Shown here: positions 1 through 7,125 of the stretch, in pieces | Layout of the letters: every line of letters starts with the position of its first letter | Numbering within the stretch: the stretch's first letter is position 1 | Assembly (NCBI GenBank): GCA_030038435.1 | Contig: JASHOY010000362.1 | Coordinates: forward strand, 1-34,048 | Direction of reading: 5' to 3' | Source: Acidobacteriaceae bacterium | Lineage (GTDB): Bacteria > Acidobacteriota > Terriglobia > Terriglobales > Acidobacteriaceae | DNA: 34,048 nt | Position numbers and translations under genes: made by a program | Notes under the pieces: generated by a model | The model's database searches: none | The model's input: only the letters and a program-made list of their open reading frames with translations | What the model was told of the DNA's origin: nothing

Positions 1-80
1 TGGTTCAGGTCGATGATCTGCTCCAACTCCGACTGGAATAACTCACGTTCGACCTGCTTCGGCTCGCTCTTCGGACGCAT
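1..80 (-). CDS. IS5-like transposase, N-terminal fragment (cut by window edge)
   Basis: The 26 residues visible begin MRPKSEPKQVERELFQSELE and continue into QIIDLN. From memory this is the opening of IS5-family DDE transposases (MRPK..., LF...LDQIIDMNH type). The ATG is at 80-78, with GGGGA about 8 nt upstream on the minus strand. The rest of the gene, including the DDE triad, lies outside the window, so intactness cannot be judged. The DNA from here to about 193 is clearly AT-richer than everything that follows, consistent with an acquired element. Confidence 0.72.
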   Translation of the reverse strand, partial: MRPKSEPKQVERELFQSELEQIIDLN

Positions 81-193
81 TCGTTTTTCCCCAGTTATCA
101 GCAGAAGTTGCCATGAAACTGAGGCAATTATACCACATTAATCCATTTTATGTTATTGACAATAAAGCATGTTATGAGATTTTTCAGGACCGA
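1..193 (-). mobile_element. End of an IS5-like insertion sequence
   Basis: The AT-rich stretch upstream of the transposase start is taken as the IS end. Read on the minus strand, the tetranucleotide TTAG (plus 194-197, CTAA) is followed by TCGGTCCTGAAAAATC, which would be the start of the terminal inverted repeat. IS5-family elements commonly duplicate a YTAR-type 4-bp target, which TTAG fits. The other end is outside the window, so boundary and target duplication are inference. A TATAAT hexamer lies at 127-132 on the minus strand, a plausible -10 for the transposase, without a well-spaced -35. Confidence 0.5.
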
Positions 194-200
194 CTAAATA

Positions 201-277
201 TGGTCGGGACGGGCAGATTTGAACTGCCGACCCCTCGCACCCCAAGCGAGTGCTCTACCAGGCTGAGCCACGTCCCG
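201..277 (-). tRNA. tRNA-Pro (anticodon GGG)
   Basis: Read on the minus strand this is a 77-nt cloverleaf: acceptor stem CGGGACG/CGTCCCG (7 perfect pairs), D arm with GCTCAGCCTGGTAGAGC, anticodon stem CTCGC/GCGAG around loop TTGGGGT (anticodon GGG), T arm GGCAG TTCAAAT CTGCC, discriminator A and an encoded 3' CCA (plus 201-203). The overall sequence resembles bacterial tRNA-Pro. The gene ends 7 bp from the putative IS boundary. Confidence 0.96.
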
Positions 278-286
278 ACGCAATGG

Positions 287-309
287 AGCCGGCTCAGGCC
301 GAGCCGGCT
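287..309 (-). terminator. Perfect 9-bp hairpin between yggX and tRNA-Pro
   Basis: AGCCGGCTC (287-295) and GAGCCGGCT (301-309) form a perfect 9-bp stem with a 5-nt loop, in the 65-bp gap between the yggX stop and the tRNA gene, which are on the same strand. No U-run follows in either direction, so it is not a canonical intrinsic terminator. It may be a processing or transcript-end structure. Confidence 0.35.
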
Positions 310-342
310 GTGGGGTCCATATCAGTGTACACCGCCAGCGTT

Positions 343-615
343 TCAGTGCGATGGCGGCACATACTCGGTCGGCAGCGCCGATCCCGACCCGAAGAAGAAC
401 TCTTCCATCTGCTCCACCAGGAACTGCTGCGCCTGCGGCGTCCACGGCTGCAAACGATACTCATTCAGCAGCATCTTCTGCCGGTTCACCCATTCATCCC
501 AGGCAGCCTTGGACACATTCTTGTAAATCTTCTGACCAAACTCCGAGTCAAACGGCGGCTCGTCCAATCCTTCCATCTCGCGCTTGTTGCGCACGCAGAA
601 TACCATGTGTGCCAT
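343..615 (-). CDS. yggX: Fe(2+)-trafficking / oxidative damage protection protein YggX
   Basis: This 90-aa protein has the features of YggX: an N-terminal VFC with the single conserved cysteine at residue 7, the acidic stretch EGLDEPPFDSEFG, GQKIYKNVSKAAWDEW, and QKMLLNEYRL. Length matches the family (about 90 aa). YggX is a small cytosolic protein linked to protection of Fe-S clusters and to iron handling. The start MAHMVFC aligns with the E. coli protein beginning MSRTIFC, so the first ATG (615) is preferred over the internal one at 606. The gene is monocistronic here, followed by a hairpin and tRNA-Pro. Confidence 0.9.
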   Translation of the reverse strand: MAHMVFCVRNKREMEGLDEPPFDSEFGQKIYKNVSKAAWDEWVNRQKMLLNEYRLQPWTPQAQQFLVEQMEEFFFGSGSALPTEYVPPSH

Positions 616-831
616 TTCAGCCAGCTCCCATGCTCATTGTATTGGAACAGACGCCGACCCCGTCGGCAGCATCCCACCTCCGATGGAAAAAACTCACTCA
701 GGAACCAGGTGCGATTCCACACTGTTTTGCGCTAGAATGTGCTGCAACGCTAACGCTGCATCAGTGTATGCCTGCTACGGCGCGAGATTGGTTGTTCCTT
801 CCGGTCCTCTGAATGAAGAATGGAGATCAAT

Positions 832-1056
832 ATGGCAGCATTCTGCCGGAAATGCGGAAGGTCGAGCTTTCGTCTCTCCAGAAGATTTCACAGCTTCGAT
901 TTGGGGCGCCTCCTGATTCTTCAATACCCGGCGCGGTGCCGTTATTGCCACCATCGTGAATTCATCTCAATGGCAAGTGCGTTCAAGATCTGGCAAAATG
1001 CGCACAGGGCGCAGAAAATGGGGAGTATGCCCAACAACGCCGGGCCCGAGGCCTGA
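832..1056 (+). CDS. Small zinc-ribbon protein (hypothetical)
   Basis: This 74-aa ORF has two cysteine knuckles, FCRKCG near residue 5 and RCRYCHHREF near residue 35, spaced as in a treble-clef or zinc-ribbon fold. They are separated by a basic, Leu-rich linker (GRLLILQYPARC). The ATG at 832 has GGAG 6 nt upstream (822-825), a better start than the in-frame ATG at 820. It resembles, from memory, short uncharacterised zinc-ribbon proteins of acidobacteria, but I do not know a function. It precedes a second zinc-ribbon gene on the same strand by 150 bp. Confidence 0.6.
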   Translation: MAAFCRKCGRSSFRLSRRFHSFDLGRLLILQYPARCRYCHHREFISMASAFKIWQNAHRAQKMGSMPNNAGPEA

Positions 1057-1206
1057 AATCCAAGAGTAGAAATTCTCCTTCCGTCGTCTGCAAATCTGGT
1101 TCGATATCCCAGGGAATAAATCGGCGTTTGGCTAATGCGAAGCTTTTCGCATCGACAAGGCTTCTTCTGTCCAGGCGATGCCGAAATGCTATAGGCTCAT
1201 ATTTGT

Positions 1207-1881
1207 ATGGAGATTATCTGCGCACGCTGCCATCAGGCCGTAGAAGCCGGGGCCTGTTACTGCCCCAACTGCGGCATGCCGCAGCTGGTTTATTCGACCG
1301 AGGGTGCTGGTGAAGCGGGGCCGGCCGAGCGGGGCGAGACGCCGGTGCGTGACGCAGCGAGCGTGGATTGGAGGCAGGCCACGCGGGTTGCGCTGATGCT
1401 GGCGATCCCTGCCGGTATCCTGTCGTCCATGCTTTCCCCCGTCAGCATTTTTGGGATGTTCCTGATGGGCGGCACGGCCGCCTGGGTCGTGGCCATTTAC
1501 CTGCGCAGAGAGCGGCCGGTTTGGATCACCATCGGGGCAGGGGCGCGCATTGGCCTGATCACGGGGATACTTGGAGCATGGACAGCGGTCGCCGCCACCG
1601 GAACGAGCCTGTTTGCCATGCGGTTTTACTTTCATCAGGGCGCAACCTTCGATGGTCTCTGGCAGAGCGTGGTCGATCAGCAGTTAAACCAGCGCGCTTC
1701 CATGGGCTTCGACACCCATGCCCTGGCGATTCTTCGCTCCTGGATGCTTTCTCCGGCGGGACGCGCGGGGTGGGTCGTGGGCACTATTACCTTGCTGGCC
1801 GCGGTTTTGCTGCTTTTTGCCGTAGCCGGCGGTGCTTTAGGCGCACGCCTGCTTGGCCGCCCCAACCGGTCCCAGCTCTAG
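1207..1881 (+). CDS. Zinc-ribbon-containing multi-pass membrane protein (hypothetical)
   Basis: The 224-aa protein starts with a zinc ribbon, cysteines 5, 8, 19 and 22 (CARC ... CPNC). After a charged linker there are hydrophobic segments at roughly residues 56-75, 78-96, 105-130 and 185-215, giving four or five membrane spans. The architecture (cytosolic N-terminal zinc ribbon tethered to a membrane domain) is common among uncharacterised bacterial proteins; no specific family was recognised. No strong ribosome binding site is visible. A TATAGG at 1190-1195 would give a very short leader. It lies 150 bp upstream of pyrR on the same strand but is probably not part of the pyr operon, since a candidate promoter lies between them. 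Confidence 0.78.
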   Translation: MEIICARCHQAVEAGACYCPNCGMPQLVYSTEGAGEAGPAERGETPVRDAASVDWRQATRVALMLAIPAGILSSMLSPVSIFGMFLMGGTAAWVVAIYLRRERPVWITIGAGARIGLITGILGAWTAVAATGTSLFAMRFYFHQGATFDGLWQSVVDQQLNQRASMGFDTHALAILRSWMLSPAGRAGWVVGTITLLAAVLLLFAVAGGALGARLLGRPNRSQL

Positions 1882-1971
1882 GGTCAGCCTGTGGCTGCCC
1901 ACGTAAGAGAAACTGGAGGACCAGCTCGGGCATTCACAACACTCCGGACACCGACTCCAATTCTCCACAAC

Positions 1972-2001
1972 TTGCTCTCTACCGGTATTGCCTCGTATGA
2001 T
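1972..2001 (+). promoter_or_regulatory. Candidate sigma-70 promoter of the pyr operon
   Basis: TTGCTC (1972-1977) and TATGAT (1996-2001) are separated by 18 bp, 30 bp upstream of the pyrR ATG. Transcription would begin around 2008, giving a leader of only about 20-25 nt. This is a match by eye only. Confidence 0.4.
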
Positions 2002-2026
2002 CCGTCGAGAGACAAGCGACGAGATC
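1999..2026 (+). promoter_or_regulatory. Inverted repeat between pyrR promoter and start codon
   Basis: GATC CGTCG (1999-2007) and CGACG A GATC (2017-2026) are inverted repeats with one unpaired A and a purine-rich 9-nt centre (AGAGACAAG). The right arm ends 4 nt before the pyrR ATG. As RNA it would hide the ribosome binding site. As DNA it sits directly after the -10 box, where an operator could be. It does not match the B. subtilis PyrR binding-loop consensus well. Confidence 0.35.
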
Positions 2027-2030
2027 ACCC

Positions 2031-2600
2031 ATGAGTGAAATGAAAACTGAGTCGAATCTGCGCCTCAAGGGACGATTGATGTCTGCCTCTGAGATTGAAC
2101 GCACTTTGGTGCGGTTGGCGCATGAAATTGTCGAGAAGAGCAATGGCAGCGATGACCTGGCGCTGATTGGCATCAAGCGTCGTGGTATTCCGCTTGCCGA
2201 GCGCCTGGGCACGCTGATTTCAGGCATCGAGAGGCGGCCTGTTGACGTCGGCACGCTCGACATTCAGTTCTACCGGGATGACCTTTCCACCGCGGGCTCG
2301 CGACCCGTGGTTACTCCCGGAGCGATCGGTTTCAACGTGGAAGGCCGTGATGTGGTTCTTTGCGACGACGTGCTGTATACCGGGCGCACGGTGCGAGCTG
2401 CGCTTGACGCGCTTTTCGACCATGGCCGGCCTCGCCGGGTGCAATTGGCTGTGCTTATAGACCGCGGCCATCGCGAATTGCCTATCGAGGCGACGTATGT
2501 GGGCAGAAATGTGCCTACCAGCGGACGCGAGATCGTTGAAGTGAAGTTCCGCGAAGTCGATGATGACGAGCAGGTTTTGCTCGTTGAGAAAGTAAGTTGA
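2031..2600 (+). CDS. pyrR: Bifunctional pyr operon regulator / uracil phosphoribosyltransferase PyrR
   Basis: This 189-aa type I phosphoribosyltransferase carries the PRPP-binding loop VVLCDDVLYTGRTVRAALDA (about residues 107-126), preceded by IGIKRRGIPLAERL near residue 46 and followed by LAVLIDRGHRELPI. These are hallmark segments of PyrR. PyrR senses UMP/UTP and regulates pyrimidine genes by binding mRNA, and can convert uracil plus PRPP to UMP. It is the first gene of a pyrR-pyrB-pyrC cluster, the usual arrangement. The N-terminal 10 residues before LRLKGRLMSASEIERTL are an extension. The start at 2031 has only a weak ribosome binding site, within the hairpin described for 1999-2026. Confidence 0.93.
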   Translation: MSEMKTESNLRLKGRLMSASEIERTLVRLAHEIVEKSNGSDDLALIGIKRRGIPLAERLGTLISGIERRPVDVGTLDIQFYRDDLSTAGSRPVVTPGAIGFNVEGRDVVLCDDVLYTGRTVRAALDALFDHGRPRRVQLAVLIDRGHRELPIEATYVGRNVPTSGREIVEVKFREVDDDEQVLLVEKVS

Positions 2601-2667
2601 ACCAAAGCCTTCGGCCTCCCATTTCCGCCCTCGAGCGCCAGTGCGGACGCTGAATGAGCACGAGCCC

Positions 2668-3690
2668 ATGAGTCCGACAGCAACGCCCGTCCGCCGTCAG
2701 CTGGCTACGCCGCCTGTAGTCGCTTCGCCTTTTCCTTTTCATCCCGGCTCGCTTCTATCCGTGGGAGATCTGAGCCTCGACGAGGTGAGCCATCTGCTCG
2801 CCCGCGCCACCGCTCTCGAGAACGAAGACCCCCTGGACCGTAACCGAATTCTCGCCAAGCGCCGCGTGGCGCTGCTTTTTTATGAATCGTCAACGCGTAC
2901 CCGCACCAGTTTTGAACTGGCGGCCAAAGCGCTGGGCGCCGACACTACGTTGGTATCAAATCTAAGTTCAAGCATCGAAAAGGGCGAGACGCTGAAGGAC
3001 ACCGGCCTCACCCTGCGCTCTCTGGGCGCCGAAGCCATCATTCTCCGCCATAATTCCTCAGGCGCGCCCTGGCTGCTTGAAGACGCTACCCGATTGCCCG
3101 TGCTCAACGCCGGCGACGGTATGCACGAACACCCCACCCAGGCTCTGTTGGACCTGCGCACCATCCTGACTCATTCTCAGGGTCGAGAAACGCCATTGAA
3201 CTCCCGGACTCTGGCCGGCTTCACCGTGGCAATCGTGGGCGACATTCTGCACAGCCGCGTCGCTCGTTCGAACATGCTCCTGTTGCCGCGGCTGGGGGCG
3301 CGGGTTTTGCTATGCGGCCCCAAGGAATTGCTGCCCGACGTTGCCGCACAGACATGTCCGGGGGTCGTCATCGAGCGAGATTTCGATGCCGTACTGCAGC
3401 AGTCGCAGGCCGTTATCATGTTGCGGATTCAGGCGGAACGGTTGGCCGGCCTTCAACTTGATCTGGAAGCCTACAAAGCCAATTATCAACTCACGGGCCC
3501 ACGCTTGAGCGCCCACGCACCTGAAGCCCTGGTGCTGCATCCAGGACCGATCATCCGCGGCATGGAAATAACGGCGGGCGTGGCCGACGGCCCCCAGTCT
3601 GCAATTCTTGAACAGGTCCGCAATGGGGTCGCGATCCGCATGGCTGTCCTGGAACGGGCACTTAAACCTGTACAAGGAGTCCGCTCATGA
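2668..3690 (+). CDS. pyrB: Aspartate carbamoyltransferase catalytic subunit
   Basis: PyrB joins carbamoyl phosphate and aspartate, the committed step of pyrimidine synthesis. Visible motifs are the carbamoyl-phosphate loop ESSTRTRTSFELAAK (about residues 73-87), SSIEKGETLKDT, the HPTQALLDL segment, the domain-2 start VAIVGDILHSRVARSN, and HPGPIIRGMEI near the C-terminus. From the ATG at 2668 it is 340 aa, slightly longer than the usual 300-315 because of a low-complexity N-terminal extension before FHPGSLLSVGDL. A GTG at 2641 in the same frame is an alternative start. No pyrI regulatory subunit is present. Its stop overlaps the pyrC start by 4 bp (ATGA at 3687-3690), so translation is coupled. 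Confidence 0.95.
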   Translation: MSPTATPVRRQLATPPVVASPFPFHPGSLLSVGDLSLDEVSHLLARATALENEDPLDRNRILAKRRVALLFYESSTRTRTSFELAAKALGADTTLVSNLSSSIEKGETLKDTGLTLRSLGAEAIILRHNSSGAPWLLEDATRLPVLNAGDGMHEHPTQALLDLRTILTHSQGRETPLNSRTLAGFTVAIVGDILHSRVARSNMLLLPRLGARVLLCGPKELLPDVAAQTCPGVVIERDFDAVLQQSQAVIMLRIQAERLAGLQLDLEAYKANYQLTGPRLSAHAPEALVLHPGPIIRGMEITAGVADGPQSAILEQVRNGVAIRMAVLERALKPVQGVRS

Positions 3691-4997
3691 CCGCTCTCGC
3701 CCTATGCGGTGGCCGCCTCGTCGATCCGGCGGCCGGGGTCGATGCCGCCAAGGATATTCTGCTCGAGGACGGGCGTGTGGCAGACATTGCCGGTCCGGGA
3801 AAGCTTAAGTTGAACAACAGCGCCTCCGGCGCTCAGAAACTCGATGCTACCGGGCTGATTGTTGCACCCGGCCTGATCGACATGCACGTGCACTTGCGTG
3901 AGCCGGGCCAGGGATACAAGGAAACCATCGCCACAGGCACCGCAGCCGCTGCCGCCGGGGGATTCACCGCTGTGGCTGCCATGCCCAACACCTCTCCTGT
4001 TAACGACTCGCCTGAGATTACGCGCTGGATGCAGGCGCCGGATCGCGGCGCGGTAGTTCGCGTATTTCCAATCGCGGCGGCGACCCGCGGTTCCAAAGGC
4101 GAAGCGCTCACTGATTTCGCTTCACTCAAATCCGCGGGAGCCGTAGCGGTCACCGATGATGGCCGGCCGATCCTTAAGGACGGCATGATGCGTGAAACTT
4201 TGGCTGCTGCCGCTCGCGTCGGCCTGAGCGTCATTCAACATGCTGAAGACACACGCCTCACGCAAGGCGGGTGCATGAACCAGGGCTCCGCCGCGTTCCG
4301 GCTGGGGCTGAGGGGCATGCCCGCGGAAGCCGAATCCTCCATCGTCGAACGTGACATCCGGCTCGTGAATGAACTGCGCGATGCGCGGGTTCACCTGCAC
4401 GTAGCCCATACGTCCACCGCAGCGGCCCTGTCGGCTGTTCGCCAGGCGCGCCGCAACGGCTTGCGCGTCACCTGTGAAGTGGCGCCGCATCACTTTCTGC
4501 TCACCGACGAACATGTCGGGTTCTACAACACCAACGCCAAAATGAACCCGCCATTGCGCTCGGCCGCCGACCGCGACGCTATGATCGAGGCGCTACTGGA
4601 TGGCGTGGTGGATGCGATCGCCACCGACCACGCCCCGCATGCGACGCACGAGAAGGAACTGGAGTTCGAGAATGCTCCCAATGGCATCACGGGTCTGGAG
4701 ACGGCGCTCGGGCTTTGCCTGCGCTGGCTTCACAAAGAGTGGAAGATACCCCTCGGCCGCGTTCTCAGCCTGCTCAGTGCCCAGCCAGCAGCTCTTCTGG
4801 GCCTGAAAGGGCGCGGCACTTTGGCCGTGGGCAGCTTCGCCGACCTGGTCGTCTTCGATCCCCGAGCCGAATGGATCTTCCAGGCCCGGGAATCAAAGTC
4901 CAAATCCAGGAACACTCCCTTCGGTGGCTGGACGATGCAGGGCAAAGTCCGCTGGACTATCTGCGAAGGGCGTGTGGTGTATTCAGAACAAAGCTAA
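3687..4997 (+). CDS. pyrC: Dihydroorotase, class I
   Basis: The 436-aa amidohydrolase converts carbamoyl aspartate to dihydroorotate. The zinc-ligand motif DMHVHLREPG (His67 and His69) is followed by CEVAPHHFLLTDE and the terminal IATDHAPH with its metal-binding Asp. AAMPNTSPVND is typical of class I (PyrC/PyrX type) enzymes. The motif set is complete, so it should be active rather than a PyrC-like pseudo-dihydroorotase. The C-terminal beta domain (LAVGSFADLVVFDP) is intact. It is the last gene of the visible operon. carAB, pyrD, pyrF and pyrE are not in the window. Confidence 0.95.
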   Translation: MTALALCGGRLVDPAAGVDAAKDILLEDGRVADIAGPGKLKLNNSASGAQKLDATGLIVAPGLIDMHVHLREPGQGYKETIATGTAAAAAGGFTAVAAMPNTSPVNDSPEITRWMQAPDRGAVVRVFPIAAATRGSKGEALTDFASLKSAGAVAVTDDGRPILKDGMMRETLAAAARVGLSVIQHAEDTRLTQGGCMNQGSAAFRLGLRGMPAEAESSIVERDIRLVNELRDARVHLHVAHTSTAAALSAVRQARRNGLRVTCEVAPHHFLLTDEHVGFYNTNAKMNPPLRSAADRDAMIEALLDGVVDAIATDHAPHATHEKELEFENAPNGITGLETALGLCLRWLHKEWKIPLGRVLSLLSAQPAALLGLKGRGTLAVGSFADLVVFDPRAEWIFQARESKSKSRNTPFGGWTMQGKVRWTICEGRVVYSEQS

Positions 4998-5083
4998 ACC
5001 AGCAGTCGAGCTGCGCTCTTTCACCCCTGTCGGGGGAAAATACAAAAGATAGCGAAATCCAGGGAGGATCGTCCCGCAGCCGC

Positions 5084-5323
5084 TTACGAAGCGCGCGCGC
5101 GAATTTCCTGTTCTGCGCGGAACCAGTCTTCCCGGTCGTGCCCGTGCTGGCATCCACGCTCGGCCCAGAGTTTGTGGGCGAGCCGCGCCACGTCCTCGTG
5201 AGTAACGGGGTTGGCTGCGGGCGGGGTATGCACGCCGTTGGGCATGGTTAAAATATCGGCTTTCTTGGCTGCGGGCTTGCGCGGTTTCGCCGGCGACTTG
5301 GTTTTCTTGACGGTCTCTGCCAT
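5084..5323 (-). CDS. DUF2934 domain protein
   Basis: This is a 79-aa protein with a Lys/Pro/Ala-rich N-terminus (KKTKSPAKPRKPAAKK) and a C-terminal helical module VARLAHKLWAERGCQHGHDREDWFRAEQEI. That module matches the DUF2934 pattern (IAxLAYxLWEERGxPxGxxxxDWxxAExEL). The basic tail suggests nucleic-acid or surface contacts, but the family has no established role. The ATG at 5323 has GGAGGG about 8 nt upstream; an in-frame TTG at 5338 is less likely. It converges with pyrC. Confidence 0.82.
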   Translation of the reverse strand: MAETVKKTKSPAKPRKPAAKKADILTMPNGVHTPPAANPVTHEDVARLAHKLWAERGCQHGHDREDWFRAEQEIRARAS

Positions 5324-5628
5324 TAAGATACCCTCCAAAGGAGATTTACGGCATCTTCAGAGCTTATCCCCTTGAATATCCTGCACATCGCCGTTGCCTG
5401 TCAGGGCGGCGACACTGCCATGGCACTCCAGGAGAGCCCACTCCGAAAACGCGGTAGGCCATCGTACGGGCCGTCCTCTACCAGAATATCAATAGATCGG
5501 CCCTTTGCACGGGGTGAATCGTTGCGCCAGAATCCACGGCGTAACCTCAGGCCGGGTTTGGGCAGCCGGTCGCGAACATTCGGCAACCAGTTGCGGGGAT
5601 CAAAACTCATGTGAGCAAGGAGGCCGCG
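5324..5628. other. 305-bp stretch without a supported gene
   Basis: Only a 69-codon minus-strand ORF (5401-5610) is open. It lacks a ribosome binding site and has a basic, non-domain-like composition. The right end holds the ribosome binding site AAGGAGG (5618-5624) of the DoxX-like gene. No hairpin, tRNA or repeat was seen. Confidence 0.5.
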
Positions 5629-6021
5629 ATGCATTCCATATCAGAAGCTGCCCAGGCCACCAGTTGGAGCCTGCTGATGATGCGCCTGATGGTGGCGCTG
5701 GTCATAGGCACCAGCGGTTTCAATCATCTGAAGTCGCCCCGCCGGCGAGCTCAAAGCCTGGGGCTGAATGTCGCCTTCACGGTGTTTCTGGGTCTGGCCG
5801 AGCTTGCCGGCTCTCTCGGAATAGCATTCGGGGTCCTTATTCGATACGCGGCGCTGGGCTTAATTGCAATCATGCTCGGCGCCGTCTGGATGAAGGCCTG
5901 GAAGTGGAAAACTGGCTTCTGGGGCGAAAAGTCGTCCGGCTGGCACTACGATCTGCTCTTCATCGCCATGAACTTGGTGATCTTCTGCACCGGGGGCGGG
6001 AATTTTGTCCTGCTGCGATAG
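5629..6021 (+). CDS. DoxX-like small membrane protein
   Basis: This 130-aa protein has four hydrophobic segments: about residues 17-32 (LLMMRLMVALVIGTSGF), 48-70, 72-90 and 107-125. The sequence between the first two (GFNHLKSPRRRAQSLGL, then VFLGLAELAGSLGIAFG) follows the DoxX/YphA pattern, in which a hydrophobic helix with GLAELxGGLxL is diagnostic. DoxX-family proteins are inner-membrane proteins variously linked to quinol oxidation or thiol stress. The ATG at 5629 is chosen because AAGGAGG lies about 5 nt upstream, rather than the GTG at 5611. Confidence 0.8.
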   Translation: MHSISEAAQATSWSLLMMRLMVALVIGTSGFNHLKSPRRRAQSLGLNVAFTVFLGLAELAGSLGIAFGVLIRYAALGLIAIMLGAVWMKAWKWKTGFWGEKSSGWHYDLLFIAMNLVIFCTGGGNFVLLR

Positions 6022-6026
6022 GTGCA

Positions 6027-6776
6027 TCAGCCTTTGCGGCGGTAATGAATCTGGAATTCATACCCTTCATTCGCCGGAAAAAGCCCAGCGACGTGCCGCA
6101 GGCGTTCCGCAAGAGCCTGGGCTCCCAGCAGCGGATATTCGCGCTCGCGCAGATCGTGATAGTCGAAGTCGACGGCCAGGGAGAGCATGTAGACAGCCAG
6201 GGCATCGGAAAATGTCGATTCGAAATAACTGTTGCGGGCTCGCTCGTCGATGATTTTCTGGCCGTTGCGATTTTCTTCGGCCCGCCGCCGCGATTCCCAG
6301 GCATCCTGGCTGGTTTCGCCGCGGACCTGGGCTTCAGCCTGTGACCAGACGAGGGAAGAGAAACTTTCCGGAACACCGGCAGCCTCAACGAAGTTGTGGG
6401 CGATATTGATGAAAAACTCGAAGGCCAGTCCGAAGCGGTCCTCGACCATACGCGTGGAAAGAAACACCGCCTGCGTAGCCCCGAAATTGGCATTGCGATG
6501 ACAGACAGCGCGATCGCCGAGCTCGACGGTGTAGGCTGGGGCCACCATAATTTCGCCGGTGTCGGCGATAGCCAGAGGAACAAAGTAGTAAGCGCGCTGG
6601 TTCAAGGCGTCGGAAAGCGCGGCTGGTACAGCGCCCACCAGTCGCTCCAAGTCGACTTCGGATATGCGGGTTTCGCCCCAACTGGCGTAATGGATGCCAT
6701 TCGGTGCACGAAGAACCTTCACCTGAGTGGCGACTTTCTCCGCGTGCCACAATTCGCTCTGTGCGGTACCGGCCAT
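6027..6776 (-). CDS. Unrecognised soluble protein (249 aa)
   Basis: I do not recognise a family. The protein has no signal peptide or membrane span, is acidic and Ala/Glu-rich, and ends in a basic tail. Notable stretches are EIMVAPAYTVELGDRAVCHR, FINIAHNFVEAAGVP and the charged helix WESRRRAEENRNGQKIIDER. Codon use looks like its neighbours and no other frame competes. No ribosome binding site precedes the ATG at 6776, which is only 35 bp from the divergent start of the next gene. It may be leaderless or start further in. It converges with the DoxX-like gene, with only 5 bp between their ends. Confidence 0.7.
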   Translation of the reverse strand: MAGTAQSELWHAEKVATQVKVLRAPNGIHYASWGETRISEVDLERLVGAVPAALSDALNQRAYYFVPLAIADTGEIMVAPAYTVELGDRAVCHRNANFGATQAVFLSTRMVEDRFGLAFEFFINIAHNFVEAAGVPESFSSLVWSQAEAQVRGETSQDAWESRRRAEENRNGQKIIDERARNSYFESTFSDALAVYMLSLAVDFDYHDLREREYPLLGAQALAERLRHVAGLFPANEGYEFQIHYRRKG

Positions 6777-6811
6777 GAATCTGTATTCTAGACCAAGGAG
6801 GCCCGAAGACC

Positions 6812-7114
6812 ATGTATTCGCAACCAGCCGTGCATCACCAGGGCGCGAGATTTCTCGGTTTTCCGCTGGAAGGCTTCGGCTTTTTCACCAGCATGCTTCT
6901 CGCCTTTGCGTCGGCCTTCTTCACCTTCTTTGCCGCCACGTTCCTGGCCATTATGTCTCTGCTGGTCTGGAATGAAATCTTCGGCCACAACGTGAATTAT
7001 GCGGATACCTACCGCTATGTCGGATTGCCGGCCGGGCTGGGAATGCTGACCTTGGCTCTACCGCTTTTCGTTACTCTCTGGCTGAGAGCAAAAATCAAGA
7101 GACTGCGCGGTTGA
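6812..7114 (+). CDS. Small two-span membrane protein (hypothetical)
   Basis: This is a 100-aa protein with two long hydrophobic segments, about residues 22-50 (Phe/Ala-rich) and 70-90, and a basic C-terminus (LRAKIKRLRG), which predicts a cytoplasmic tail. A strong ribosome binding site AAGGAGG (6795-6801) precedes the ATG. Its stop overlaps or abuts the Kdo hydroxylase start region, so the two are probably one operon. No family recognised. Confidence 0.75.
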   Translation: MYSQPAVHHQGARFLGFPLEGFGFFTSMLLAFASAFFTFFAATFLAIMSLLVWNEIFGHNVNYADTYRYVGLPAGLGMLTLALPLFVTLWLRAKIKRLRG

Positions 7115-7125
7115 AGCCCGCGAGT

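Noticed and set aside
5023-5040. CCCCTGTCGGGG hairpin after pyrC as a terminator
   Set aside because: Only a 4-bp stem, followed by A residues rather than T on the plus strand.
5401-5610. 69-codon minus-strand ORF between DUF2934 and DoxX genes
   Set aside because: No ribosome binding site, basic unstructured composition; not supported enough to call.
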